Positions 26,325 through 38,974 of a stretch of 64,000 nucleotides of DNA are shown here, piece after piece. A model generated the notes under the pieces. The model was not told where the DNA came from. It was given only the letters and a program-made list of their open reading frames with translations, and ran no database searches. Each line of letters begins with the position of its first letter. Position 1 is the first letter of the stretch. The translations under genes were made by a program, and so were the position numbers. This stretch comes from Cornus controversa. Lineage: Eukaryota > Streptophyta > Magnoliopsida > Cornales > Cornaceae. The stretch covers positions 37,535,956-37,599,955 of the forward strand of contig CM048851.1 in assembly GCA_026545225.1 (NCBI GenBank). Reading direction: 5' to 3'.

Positions 26325-29300
26325 CTAGAGGGACATAGCGGAAACAATTGTTCTACTACTCTTTGATATTCTAGAACAAAACATGAACATCAACAGCACC
26401 GAAGATAACAAGAAGAGCCTGAAATATGTTCTTATCTCCTGCATTCCAACCTCAAGCACCTCCATCTTCTTCCCGTATCTACTTTTTCTCTCCATTAAAT
26501 ACCCGTTCAGATAGTCATCTATAGATAACAACTTGCCTGAATTGGACAGGGGCTCCTTTTGATGAATTTCATCGAGTTGTTGCGGACCCATATTGAACAT
26601 TGTGAAGAATGCAGCAGACCAGTCATTGAGTACTCTCTGGAATCCAAAATAAAGATGAAATTATCAAGTTTATACCATAGTTCTACCCCCTTAGAAGGGA
26701 TTTTTTTTTTTGGGAAACCCCAAAATGATGAAACGAAATAAAACTGAGCAAGGAGTACTATTTTAAAATATAGCATACATTGAAGGTAGTAAGGTCTACA
26801 GGATTGAACATTTTAAAGCAGTCTTTTGTGGAGGCTGTTCCATCTCCATAGATCTGCAGTCGATGCACATAAGTAGGGTCCTCTGCGTGTGAAATCTTAA
26901 CGGTAAGGAATGACTAGAAAAAGGGAGTGCATTTCACAAACCTCAAAAGTGAAAGACATGGGTACACTCGCAATGTCGTACATGTAATCTGTTGCTGTCC
27001 CATGTGCCAGATACCTACATTTATGCATGTTTTAAACTCGTGAATAAAATGACAAATTAATGAACACATCAAATTTTAAAACATTTTATTTCTGCAATCC
27101 AATAGCTAGCTCTAGGCTTGCTGAAGTTCAGCTCTCCCTTGAGTCCATTCATTTGTCAGCTAGAAGCTGCCACATGTTTTCCCAGTTTCCTACTTGTGTT
27201 TCTCTTTTTGTTACATGGTGAGTCTAATACAAAACAGAGGAATGAAGATAGGGGGTAATTTGGATGAAGAACAAAAGAAGAAATAAAAGTATCAAGGAAC
27301 CGCTGCAATTAAAGAGTGGGGTGGTAGAGGTAAGGAAAAAAATCCTTTCAGGGACTTCAGGTCATTAGATATCTTCTGAAAGATTATAAGATCAACACAA
27401 GAAAAAGCAAATGAGAAATAAAAAGGGAATACATAAGAATGCAAAGAAATGTAATGTTTGCCAGTTTCCTATACAGAAATGAGGTTCCGCTACCAAAAAA
27501 AAAGAAGAAAAGAAGAAAAAGAGGAAAAAATTCAGTAAAGACCTGTAACTTCTGTTTTGATGCTGCAACCCAAACAAATTGACACTGAGCCCATGTGTGT
27601 CTGTATTGGTTAAGGGTGGGTTATTAAGTGCTTGGATAACAGCAGTATAAAACTTCGTGGTTGAACAATATAAAACATGGTACGGCAAAATGGCAATACA
27701 CTTATAAAATTTATGAAAAACTGATCAAACTAAGAAGTATACAAGTTGGTTAAACCATCCCAAGGGAGGGGAATTCAGAAGAAAGTTGCCTGTAAATCTA
27801 AACTGGTGTTTGAGTTCCATTAGTATGTAGAACATTAAAAACAACGGTGAAATATGAAGCTTTAAGTTGAACAACCAAGAAGAAACACTTCAAAAGATTA
27901 CTACAAGAGTGTTGAGGCTTTTTGAGAGTGGATGGGTGCAAGGGCAAGTCCCGTAAGGTATAAAATTTTGGAGAATTATTGAGATCAGAAATTAAAAGGG
28001 ATAAAATGTTCATGCAACTGAAAAACTGTAACAACATCAATTTGAAGAAGCAATTGGAAAATTTAGAAGGCTTTATTTGAAGAGAGAGAGTGTGAAAAAG
28101 AAATTGACCGTAGTACTGAGAAAAACAAAGTATAAAGTGGGGAGTATAGTTTCAATGAAGTAAAACATTTGCAACAAGTTATGCAACATGGACGCTTTAA
28201 ATATATTTTTTGCCATGTCGGACAAACTGACAAGTATGCATGTCAAATCCTATATAGGCATCAACACTGCGTAGCAGTGCATGTTTTCATGAGTTCAGCA
28301 CTTCTGATTAGGGGTGACCCCGGTTCGGTTTGGTTCGGATTAGGAATTTAACCTAATCCGAACCAAACCAATCATAGCCCAATAATTGACAATTTAACCA
28401 TAGCCCAATAAATGAATCAGCCCAAAGTAAACATGAAAACCCAAAAGCCAAACACAAGAAATCTGCTGTAGCCAAAATGCACATGAACAGTACACACATC
28501 CCAAATAAACACTGCACTATTCACCACACAAAAGACAATTACAAAAAGACAATTTACAACTAAATACATGAGGAGTGAGGACTGAGGAGAGTTGCGGCTG
28601 AGTGTTGTGTTGTGTGCGAAGAAATGTGAGAAAGTGGGTAGGCTACATTTATTTTTGGTTAATATATATATATATATATATAATAGCAACGGTTTGTCAC
28701 GGTTCGGTTTGGTGGTTTGGTTCCGTTTTTTTTAGGACCAAATCCGTGAATTGAACTGTGGACAACGGATTTTTAATATTCAAATCCGTAAGCAAACCGT
28801 GGGAATAAAAAACCGAACTGAACCGTACGAATCGGATTGAATTGGTTCGGATTGGCAGATTGACGGATAAATTATGCACCCCTACTTCTGATGAAGCACC
28901 AGTGCCAATTCCATTGTCAAATTTGCCAAAGTAAGATCATATCAAACTCACAGTAACAAAGTGATGACAATAGTGACCTAGATGTAACTAAAATGCGAAT
29001 GCGTTAAGATAATGATCATTATAGAGGATTTGACGGGCTCGAATTTAACTTTGTTTCGTTCCCATTGCAAGCATGTTAAACTTGTGGAATATTGTTAATA
29101 GCTTTTACAGAGCATAAATTATCTAAAAAATGGGGATAATTCTGCACAGAAATCATTAGCTATAAGTAACACAAACCCGACAGAGCCTCCCCCTGATCCA
29201 ACCAAGCAACGGCCTTCACAGTGCAGATGGTTCAACTTTTCAAGCATCAATCTCATTCTATCAGAAAAAAATCCATTCGGAGTAGTGTTTTTATGATCAT

Positions 29301-32300
29301 ATGGCATGAATAGGGCCTGAATAAACAAGCATCAATAGAAAATGTTGTGGTCAGGCAACAGATATAAAGATACAAAAAATGATTAGTAGTAGTAAAGTTA
29401 CAAAACTTGGAGCGTCTGTGACTAGGTTATGAAAGAAGATAGATTTGAAATCAATTTCACCCTTTAGCAAACATCTTCATCCACACACACACACAAAAAA
29501 AAAATCCCCATCGTTTCTTCCTATCATTAGCTGATAAATTTATCAGCATGGATGACAGTTCCCTTTGTATTGATAACAAGCTTAATCATTCACACATCAA
29601 GGGGGCACAAAAATTTGACAACCAAACAAGAAGAAAGTTTGAAAAAAAAAAAACCTTTAAGCTCCTAGAGGGGTCCTACCTATGTGTGCCGAGTGTGCGT
29701 TGGGAGCCCTAGACAGGCATTGTGGATCAATATATAATGTCATTGAGTTTATTATGTCTACATGTACCTCTTTCAATGATTACAGGAAAATCAGAATGAA
29801 AATTACCACTACAAAATATTAAGAAAAGAAGAAGAGAAGAAGTACGGCTTACCTCCATTCCAGAATGCACGTTAACCCATAGGTGTGGTTCGAATGATAT
29901 AGCCAGTTTCCGCATTATTTGAGTCTCGGGTTCACTAAAAGGAGCAACTCCTGGATTTTCTTCATATGGGTCGTAATCCTGTAATTAAGTGACCAAAGAA
30001 AAATAAAAGAAAAGAAAGAATACAAAGCAAAACAAAGATAAGGTCTTACGTCATAGTTCTATAAAGTAACACAATGAACTAAAAGATGACATTCAACATA
30101 GAAAGGAAGAATAAAACATCAATAGCTGAACCCAAATTAAACTACTGAAACAATGTGAATCAACTTAAAGAGAAGACACAAGCAAACAAAGAACAGAATT
30201 GGCCATAAAGAAAACTTAAAAATTTCAAATTAGTGAAACCCAAAATGAATGAACAAAACGAACCTTCTCCTTTTTGCCCCAGTCTACACTCCAATTTCGA
30301 TTGAGATCAACTCCTCTTCCTGTCACAAAACAAAAACTTAAGTATTCTATATATTTCCAAGCAGTCATGTGATGTATTTAAAGTCATGAGAAGCCACAGC
30401 ACCATTTCTTCTCTCACAGAGGTCTCCTTCTTCGACAATTTTGCGGCCATTCAAGTTTTCCATTGGCACCACCTGAAAGATAAACATACATTAGCGTTCC
30501 AATAATACTCAAGACTAAAACAACAGACAGTTATAATCCACCTGGATTTTGAGACTCGTGGTTACAATGAAATAAAAAAAACGTTGTGTACCAATGTTTA
30601 GCAAGGAACGAATTTTAGTAAATTAGTATGAGAGCATGGAAGTAGAAACACTCTTCCCATCCAAAGTGTCGATATTGAAGTGCAAGATGGTATGATGAAG
30701 TAGAAGAAAGCATTCCCCGCCAAGTTGTAAATAGTCAAATTTAATGTTCAAATTATCATGGTGAAACAATTCAGAATAGGAGATAAAAATTAAACCTTTC
30801 TAACCAAGAGAGTACGAAAAATAAGAAGGTACTCCAATCAGTTTGAGTTTGTAGGGAAGCCTGATTTGATTCTTGCACGGGCAAACAGTAAACTGATAAA
30901 AAGTCATATATATTTATGTACATGCACATTTTATACAGATGCTTACACACAGACACACACACACACACCAATCTATAGTCACCTACTCAATCTTTATCTG
31001 TAAAGGGAAAACATTACCTTTATGAGAAGCTTATCAAGGGTGCTGTTTAATGAAATTGGATCCATGTTGTGTAGAAATTGCTCTTCACTTAAGATGGAAA
31101 GGATCCTTAATGCAAGCTCAGATGTAATGAGTTCCCTTCCGTGTTGGCCAAAAGTCTGGAAGACAAGTAATCATCTGTCAAAAACACCAGCAATTACCAA
31201 TCTGAGATATTCTAAACACTAAAACTCAAATTGCAAATGTCATCTGCAAGGTACACTACTATTTTTATTTAAACTTTAAAAGATTAAAACAATTCAAATG
31301 CAACACAATCACATTTATGCCTAGAAAGAAAACTTACAAGAAGGACCCGAAACTTTGACTTGTGATCACTCTCTTTCCTATTCCGGCAGTAAGTAACTAC
31401 AATCATCTCTGCTTTATAACCCTTATTTTTACCTCTAATTTTCTCCAGCTGTATAACATATGAATTATTAGGACTGTGATTCAAGCAAAATGACCAATGA
31501 AGACAAAAAGAATATAACACCTACAGAGAATTTGTCAGGGTGTCGATGGACCAAGGTTTTTATTTCTTCCATCAAAGCTCCACTGCAAAATCCCACAAAC
31601 CGAACTCATCAAAAGAAATAAACTAGCTAAAATATAAAATAATGTGAAGTAATTGTATGATAAAAGGAAAAACAAAATTGAGTTCTATGTTATCTGCTGT
31701 TTGATTCAGACAAGGAGAAACACAATTAATCCAAATAGTGTCGAGTATCAATTGAATGGAGGTCATAATTTTCTAAGATCCCAGTTAACAAAAATTTGAC
31801 TCTAAACAAAAAGTTCTTTCTTTTCCAAACTTTCTCAGCAACCAAACGAGCTTTAATTCTAATTTTAAATTATTTATTCTTCAATTAGGCGCAGATCGAT
31901 GCTACAAAACCCAGAATCAAACAAATTGAAGTGACAGGTCAACACGTGAAAATATTAATTCCTCATATCCAGCATAACAGTAATTAAAAGCATATTATGA
32001 TGTGGATTGAATATTGAGACTAGAGAACACCTCTTTTTTTATTGTTATGTGACTAATAGAATTTGGAAACATATTTGTAACAAAGGGGCTTTGAAATGGC
32101 CTGAATGAGCTTGGGATGGCTCGCTGAACTAGTGTAATCTGGTTTTAAAAACTAAATCTCTGATGTCCCTTATGAATATATGGTGCTTTGCTGCTACAAT
32201 GTATCTGATATGGGCTGAAATGAATAAGAGGATGTATGAGGGCAAGTATAAACAGGAATCTGAGATTCAACAGGAAATTATTCAAACTGTGAGATTTAAA

Positions 32301-33093
32301 GCCTTTTCATTATAGAAGGTCAAAATGACTAGGGTTAATAAATGGTTGAGTACTGAATGGGAGCTACCTGATACCATTTTTGGTGTGTAATGCTGAACTA
32401 TATTGTTGCTTTTCCTGGTGCAAGTGCTTGCCCAGTCCTGTTGATTGTTATGATGCTGCTCTCTGCTCTTGGGTGGGTTGTCTATTGGCTGCAGGCTAAC
32501 AGAGGTATTGCTGGTGCTGCTTTCTTTTTCCTTATGGCTATTTTGATGTCTATTTCTCTGTTTTTGTTAAAGAGATGCTGGTTTGTGTATTTGTTTTTTG
32601 TTTGGTTTGAAGATATGTTTTGTAAGAGGGGGAAAAAGTGAGTGTAATGGTTTTAATTGTAATGTTTGTATTGCTGTTGGGGAGATATGTTGAAATGTTG
32701 TAATAAGGCTTTATGCCTGATTTGTTGTTTCACCTGGGGATGCCCCTTGTATATGTGTAATTAGGCTTTATGCCTGATTTGTTGATTTAACATTCCTTAA
32801 TTCTCAAAAAAAAAAAAAAACAGTAATTAAAAGAAAAACACAATGATTAAAATTGACAAGCAAATAGACAAGATTCATATCATGATAGACGCAAAAAATC
32901 GATAGATGCATATACCCATTAAAGAATTTCTCGGGATTTACCTGGTATGATATAGATCAAGGTTGATGGGGCTGAGAGAAGGTTGGGTGAGATTATTTTT
33001 TCCATGAACGCATAATAAACAAGAAAAGACGAAGACAAGGATGAAGAGGAATGTCGGATTGGAGGAGAGAGAAAGTAGACTATGACGGCCCAT
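26325..33093 (-). CDS. M14-family zinc carboxypeptidase, membrane-anchored (At5g42320-like)
   Basis: Predicted metallocarboxypeptidase that removes C-terminal residues from peptides in the secretory pathway or at the cell surface. Exons in transcript order: 33093-32942, 31582-31525, 31448-31338, 31155-31018, 30472-30403, 30319-30264, 29978-29853, 29316-29177, 27014-26942, 26853-26779, 26636-26325; 436 residues, all in frame. Residues 1 to about 35 form a signal peptide with core FLFILVFVFSCLLCV. Zinc ligands fit H112 and E115 (GQHGRELITSE) and H233 (WVNVHSG). RGVDLNRNW supplies the substrate-binding Asn-Arg, and E308 (end of exon 9, MSFTFE) is the candidate catalytic glutamate. A hydrophobic segment near the C-terminus (FRLFLLSSVLLMFMFC) predicts type I membrane topology. 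It is the convergent neighbour of CRP1, as I recall for At5g42310/At5g42320 in Arabidopsis. Substrate unknown. Confidence 0.92.
28309..28884. mobile_element. Non-autonomous hAT element in carboxypeptidase intron 8
   Basis: A 576-bp element with perfect TAGGGGTG...CACCCCTA termini, the Ac/Ds-type signature, flanked by 8-bp target duplications CTTCTGAT (28301-28308 and 28885-28892). Subterminal regions repeat GGTTCGGTTTGGT and its complement many times. No transposase. The duplicated locus has an empty site near 52657. Confidence 0.9.
31991..32820 (+). mobile_element. 5'-truncated LINE in carboxypeptidase intron 1
   Basis: An 830-bp insertion ending in a poly-A run of 15 bases, bounded by 13-bp target duplications CAGTAATTAAAAG (31978-31990 and 32821-32833). 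Its first part translates with stops into the zinc-binding tail of plant L1-type ORF2, with matches such as HLFFYCYVTNRIWKHI and ATMYLIWAEMNKRMYEGK. The coding part is broken and the element is dead. It is antisense to the host gene. Confidence 0.88.
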
Positions 33094-33471
33094 CTCAAGG
33101 AATGTTGGAGAGCAAAAACACGCTTACTTTCTCTCTGTTTCGTTGCATTTCAAGCTCATATGGTCGTCTGTTTGGAGCAACCAAAGAAAATCAAAGTGGA
33201 AGACTTTGATGAGAGAGAGAGAGAGACTTTGTCAGCTAGTCTTTGATATTCCATCACCGACGGTTGAGATAATTCGGTAATCGATTCCAGTCCCATGCGT
33301 CTGTTATATTATTATGTAAAATAACTCTCATATTCGGTGTATCGGACGGCAAAGAAGTAAGCCAAAGCCAACTCTGAATGCGATGGCCTTATGGATTGGG
33401 CCCAATTAAAGCTCGTGTGCGGGTCTTTGTAGAAGGTTGCCTATCATCAATCAATTAAATTTCACTAGGAA

Positions 33472-36400
33472 GAGCATCTGCAGCCCAATAGCCCAATCCA
33501 AATTGGACGATTGGGCTGCCCCAATCTAGCGATTTGAACATTGGACTCATCTGAATTGTGGGCCTCAATGTGGGATAATCCAGTTTGTCGATCACGGGCA
33601 CTCTGTAGGCCCGTGATCTGTTCCTTTTAATTTTCTTTTTTATGTCACTAACTGAAATGGCGTCATGACTTTGAAAAAATAAAAAAGCAGTCAATAGCAG
33701 CTTACCGTGTGGCAATTTTTGACCATTGGGCAAGAAAATGGGATTTTTTGGACTTTTTGGTTTTTTCTTTTAAAAAAATGTATTTCAAACAGTGCCTAAA
33801 ACGGTTATATTTGTCAAAAAATGCAAAAAGTAATAACATATTTTTGTTTTTTCCCCTCTCTTTTCAACATAAAAAATGGCGCATAACTTAAGGATTCTTA
33901 AGGGTTTTCTTCACCAAAGTGATTCTACAAATTTTCTATCAAATCGTTCTTCAACTGAGTATTTATCTCTCTACTGTGAATGTGGAGTTGGCAAGAATAG
34001 ATGTGTGTTGCTAAAATCAATGGGTCTTGATTTAAAGTGGGAGTCGGTATTGTCGCCTTTGGTGGCAAAGTCCATATTCTAATATCGGTGTGATACTAAT
34101 CTTCAATGATCATGTTATAAAGGATGATGTACATTTTCACTATGAGGCACAAGTCCATCTTCTCCCAATAACGCAGTGGTCTTTCATTATTGTCCACTTG
34201 ATTTGCAAGACCATAAAAGCTCGTTCCACATCTTTCCCGCAGCTCTCTTGTCTTTGACCAAATAATTTATACAGGTAATATCTCATTCTATAGTGATGCC
34301 TATTTACTACAAAATTAACAGAAGGCAATTGGCCAGTGAGAATACTGTTGAATACCAAGGAATGATTCAACACATTCAGATCATTATGTGAACCCGATAT
34401 TCCAAATAATGCATGCCAGATCTACAAATTTTGTGAGGCTACCGCCTCCAATATGGGAGTAGCCTTATGAGAATGTCTCTTGTGTGCGCCATCCCACTCC
34501 ACTAGACAATTATTTCACTCCCAGTGCATACAGTTGATAGAACCAAGCATACTCGGGAATAATTTCTCCTCTATTTGTTAAAGCAGTTGTGCTATGTCGG
34601 CTTTGTTCGGTGGGTGCATGCACTCCTCCTCATACACAGTAATAACAACATTACAAAATGTCATCAAGATTTTAATGGTAGTGCTCTTGTCAATTATAAT
34701 ATACTTGTAAAGATCGTGACCATTTTTGACCGATTTCATTTTTTATTCATCATTTATTGTTTTAATTGATTATAAATGATGGTGTACATGTTTAAAATGT
34801 GAAATACATGTTTGAATACTTGTTTAGAGGTCCAGGAAAGTTTTGTAGTCGACTTAATTTGAGATTTTTAGGTCGGCGAGACCCGAGACACGAGTCGGGT
34901 GGGCCCAGGAAACCCCGAATGTTTTTTCAGGAAAGTTTATTTTTGGTTTTTGACCATTTGAAATGTTTAAGAGATAGGAAATTGACCGTAGAAGTTTTCG
35001 GAATAAAAAATGGAGGTCGAGGCATTTTGGTCATTTCGCAGGATAGGGCTTATAAATATCCATACATAGATATTTCAACCTCATTTTCTCTCTCAAATCA
35101 GTCGGCCACTCCTTCTCTCTTTCCTTTTCATCTCTCTTCTTTTTCTCTTGGATTTGAAGCACTTAGGGTTTGATTCAGAAGGTGCCGAAGAAGAACGAAG
35201 TGTTCTACATGGCAATGGCTTCCATTTGATCTGAACAAAATAGGTGATTTTCATTTTGGTGGAATAATGATTTTTATTTAGAATATCTTTTAAACCGAGG
35301 TAGGAATTTTTGGAGTTTTTATGAGTAGGTTGGGTGTCTATGGGAATCAATTAGGGCTTTATGCATATAAATATTATATTTTTGAATTTAAGCATAGATA
35401 TTTGAGAATTGTATGAATTACTATGATGCAATAGGTGATCACGTTCTTAGGAAGTTTATATGTGACATATATGGCACAACATGTGCAAATGTGAAAGCTT
35501 GAGTATACTTTATACATATATGTGGAAATGATGCGAGGTGTTTGTTAAAATGTCTCAACGAGCATGATTAGTGTTAAAACATGTCTTACATTGATAAATT
35601 TATGCTTTGTATGAGGAAATGTGGAAATGAGCATGATTTATGAGATGTTATGCATTGTACATACATAGCTTTGAGGGTGTATGTGAGGGTGATCAGGGAC
35701 ACTGGATGGACCAACAATATAATTTGAATGTAAAATCAAATGGACCGATAATGGAGTTTGGGTGTTCAATGAATGTGAAATAGGAGACCGGGTGGACCTT
35801 AATTGGAGCTCAAATCCTCAATTGCGTGTGACACAAGGGAGGTGCATGGCATGATGCATACAATATATATGATGCATGGCATGAGTGTTAACATGTGATT
35901 TTGTGTATATTATGATTATATGGTATGTGGTACTCACGGAACTTTAAGGAATATATTTTAGGGATTCCTATTGAGCATGCAGGAACTCATTCCACGATTA
36001 TATAAATCTTTTTAGGTCATGGCAAGGAGGTGGCAGAGTTTCCCCAACCATGAGTTGGTTTGGAGTATATATAGGTTTTTGAGGGTATTTCTTTTGTAAT
36101 TGTTTTTGTAATATATGTCCGGAATGTGGACTAATGCATTTTTGATCATGTATGTGACCCATTTGAATTCTTGAGGGTATGTTTGGTGTATACATACATA
36201 CCATGAACATATTGTTAGCTTGAAGTATGATTGAATGTAATGGAATTCATCCTTCTTATGTATATGTGAGAAATCCTTTATTTGTGTACATGTATAAGAT
36301 GATGAATGAGTATTTTAACTTTCAATTATGCTATGAAATTACCAATATGAACCAACGAGCATTAGGTTTGAAGAATGGATCCAAATAGGTCTTGAAGGTA

Positions 36401-37740
36401 ATTGAGGATTTCTGCAAGGAGTGCTACGATGGATCGTAAACAAGTTTACGATCAACCGTAATCCTATGATGGACCGTAACCTAGATTATGATAGATCGTA
36501 GAATTAGTCCAACATTGGTGCCAAACCAGTACATTTCGATACATGTTACGATACATGTGCGATGGATCATAGGGTTATGATCGATCGTAACATGCATTAT
36601 GATTGATCGTAAGTGCCTTAGTTCAAATATGAGTTTTGTTGAATGGATGGTTGTGATTAAAGAGGGGCCCACTGTTGGAATCTGATTATCGTATAACTTA
36701 ATATGATATAAAAAGAGTACGCTTTTATAAATTTTGAGACTAAGACTTAGATTGATTAGTCTTAGGTGATGTTCCGGTTTAGAAATTGGTGAAATGAGAA
36801 TGAAAGGCTTTCGTAATGAATGATGATCTCGGTGGTCCAGATTGGAGCTGAGGGTGTTGGATATGATTTGATATTGTCGCATTGGTCCTAGGTCATGGGG
36901 CATTAACCGATCTGGTGTGACACCTCACTCTTCGGAGTTCGGGCTCGTATCAGGGGTGTCCCGACGGCTCAGATTTTGGGGCATGACAATACTCGTTACA
37001 ATGATCGGTTGAACAACCATATGTGAGTATACGTATTGCAGTTGTAATATTCTGTATAAAAGATAATCCCAAACGACCTATTGCATCCTTTTTTTGGACG
37101 AAATAGTCGTCATAAGTTTTAACATCATTCAGGATACGAAGAAATATTTCTCATCGCATCCCGAATCGTCTGTAAAATAACTCGTGCATATATGCAATTC
37201 TTATCAAAGTAGTCATTCATTAGCTGACGATGGTTTCCTTCTCGGTTACGATGAATGTACCGCCTCTTAGGTGGTTGGAGGACTTACTCTACTATCTCCG
37301 ACGTCACGCAATTCAGAAGTGAATTGTAGGCATCTTGATTCTGTTGAATTAATTTGTCAATATTCGATAATGAGGAGAATGACAAAGAATATGAAGAATT
37401 AGAGTCTGACAAAAGAAAAGATTGTGACGACTAAGCTGATGGAATTTCAAAATTTAAGGAGATGACGAATGATATTATACTAGAATGAAAGAGATTAATA
37501 TAGTGATGATTTTATAAATGAGCAAATGAATGTTTATATAAGATGAAAATATATTTGTTGGGAAAAAGTTAAACAAAACTTAACAAAAATTAAATTTTAA
37601 TAAAATAAAAAATAAATTTTTTATTAAAATAATATTATTTTTGGCTAGCAAAAAATTTGGAGATTCCATTGTAGACCCTCCCTTAGCCAAAATTTGAAGA
37701 GTCCAAAGTGGTGGCGTGGATCTCCAAATCACTGACGTGG
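33472..37740 (-). mobile_element. Degenerate PIF/Harbinger DNA transposon, interrupted by a solo LTR
   Basis: On the minus strand, two blocks match a Harbinger-type DDE transposase (HARBI1-like). The N-terminal block (about 37.3-37.0 kb) has PPKRRYIHRNREGNH and MNDYFDKNC. The catalytic part (about 34.7-34.15 kb) has SINCMHWE, FGISGSHNDLNVLNHS, YKLFGQRQESCGKDVERAF and VLQIKWTIM. Several internal stops make it dead. Removing the LTR and one target duplication restores continuity between the blocks. The left end starts GAGCATCTGCAGCCC, a common PIF-type terminus; the right end is probably cut by the next LTR-like block at 37741. Exact ends are approximate. Confidence 0.82.
34706..36988. mobile_element. 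Solo LTR of a retrotransposon nested in the Harbinger element
   Basis: A 2,283-bp block starting TGTAAAGATC and ending GGGGCATGACA, flanked by perfect 5-bp target duplications ATACT (34701-34705 and 36989-36993). It lacks internal retrotransposon genes. A TATA-like CTTATAAATATCC lies at about 35.05 kb, followed by a pyrimidine-rich leader. Repeated GATCGTA motifs occur at 36.4-36.6 kb. TG...CA ends and 5-bp duplication indicate LTR integration followed by recombination between LTRs. The length and termini suggest Ty3/gypsy, which is an inference. Confidence 0.8.
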
Positions 37741-38945
37741 CTGTCACGCCTCGATTTCCAGTGCTTCCGAAATTTAAGGGAGAACAGTGTTATCACCTCG
37801 TCCTTGCACTTTAATCTCCTCTCTAATTATCAACTCAATGCGGAAGCTTAAATCACATGCATGTACTTACGATCGTGCATTGCAAACTCAACAAGTCCCA
37901 TTGGGGTTGATATATGACGCCCCGTGCTCATCCTAAGGTTTTTCAAAGTCTTAGCCTAACATGCATTTTAATACATCGAAATGCTTATTACGATGCATCG
38001 TAGTGACGATGCATTGCCCATGTATCGTAACATGGTGTGAAATTCTCGGTATTTTGTACGGACAATCCTTCCCCTAATTACAATGCATCATTTCATGGAT
38101 TTTGATACATCGCCAGAAAGATACATCGTAACATGGTTATGATGCATCGTAATCACTTAACTGTTTTGACATCAATTCATCAAGTGACTACAATGTCCAT
38201 TATACTTAACCAATTCTAAACCTAACATTCTCATGCATTCTCCATAAATTGGAAGGCATCAAAAGAATGCTTTAAAACCTTATTATCATAGTCCAAGCAT
38301 GCATACACATCTCCAACAATCATATATGGAATCAAAACCAACATTCTTCCATTCAAAAGCAAAAGGTCACATATGATCCATATAAGATCATTACATTTGA
38401 AACTAGAATGTGTCAACATAAATCAAATGCAATTACAACGCTTTCTACTTAGTCCACATGCCACAAGCCACCATGGACATTTATCTATATATAAAAAGTC
38501 CAAAAGAACTTTAAAAGGTCTATCAAGCTAATCATGCCTCATCCTCCATTGGTGCCTTATCTGAAAAGAGTTTAGAAATAGGGGGTGAGCACTACGGCGG
38601 CTCAGTAGGAATGATTCACCCAACTCTACTCTAATTTAGGCAGCCATGCATGAGTGCATATGAAATCACTACATATCTACATGACAATTATCTATACTTT
38701 TTACCCATAAAACAATCATGTTTTACAAATCATGCGTGATGTTTCGCATTTTAATATATATATATATATATAGGGGGTGAGCACCACGGTGGCTCACTAG
38801 GAATGATCCACCCAACTCTACTCTAATTTAGGCAGCCATGCATGAGTGCATATGAAATCACTACATGTCTACATGACAATTATCCATGTTTTTTTACCTA
38901 TAAAACAATCATATTTTACAAATCATGCGTTATATACACGTCCTA
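37741..38945. mobile_element. Second LTR-like block
   Basis: Begins TGTCACGCCTCGATTTCC at the edge of the Harbinger remnant and carries the same kind of repeated CGATGCATCGTA motifs (37.97-38.16 kb) as the solo LTR upstream, apparently in the opposite orientation. Its 3' limit is obscured by the LINE that follows. It contains a tandem duplication (next entry). No reading frame of note. Confidence 0.5.
38579..38935. repeat. About 165-bp direct duplication separated by a TA microsatellite
   Basis: Two copies start AGGGGGTGAGCAC near 38580 and 38773 and share CCCAACTCTACTCTAATTTA and GCCATGCATGAGTGCATATG. They are separated by a TATATA run at about 38.75 kb. It lies inside the LTR-like block and is non-coding. 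Confidence 0.82.
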
Positions 38946-38974
38946 TTTGGGTTTGCTCTTAGGGGTCCCCTCAA

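Noticed and set aside
32390-32641. Hydrophobic 83-residue reading frame resembling a membrane protein
   Set aside because: It lies in the 3' region of the LINE insertion, after the broken ORF2; hydrophobicity comes from T-rich sequence.
36481-36903. 140-residue reading frame on the minus strand
   Set aside because: It is inside the solo LTR and shows no retrotransposon domain; LTRs do not normally encode proteins.
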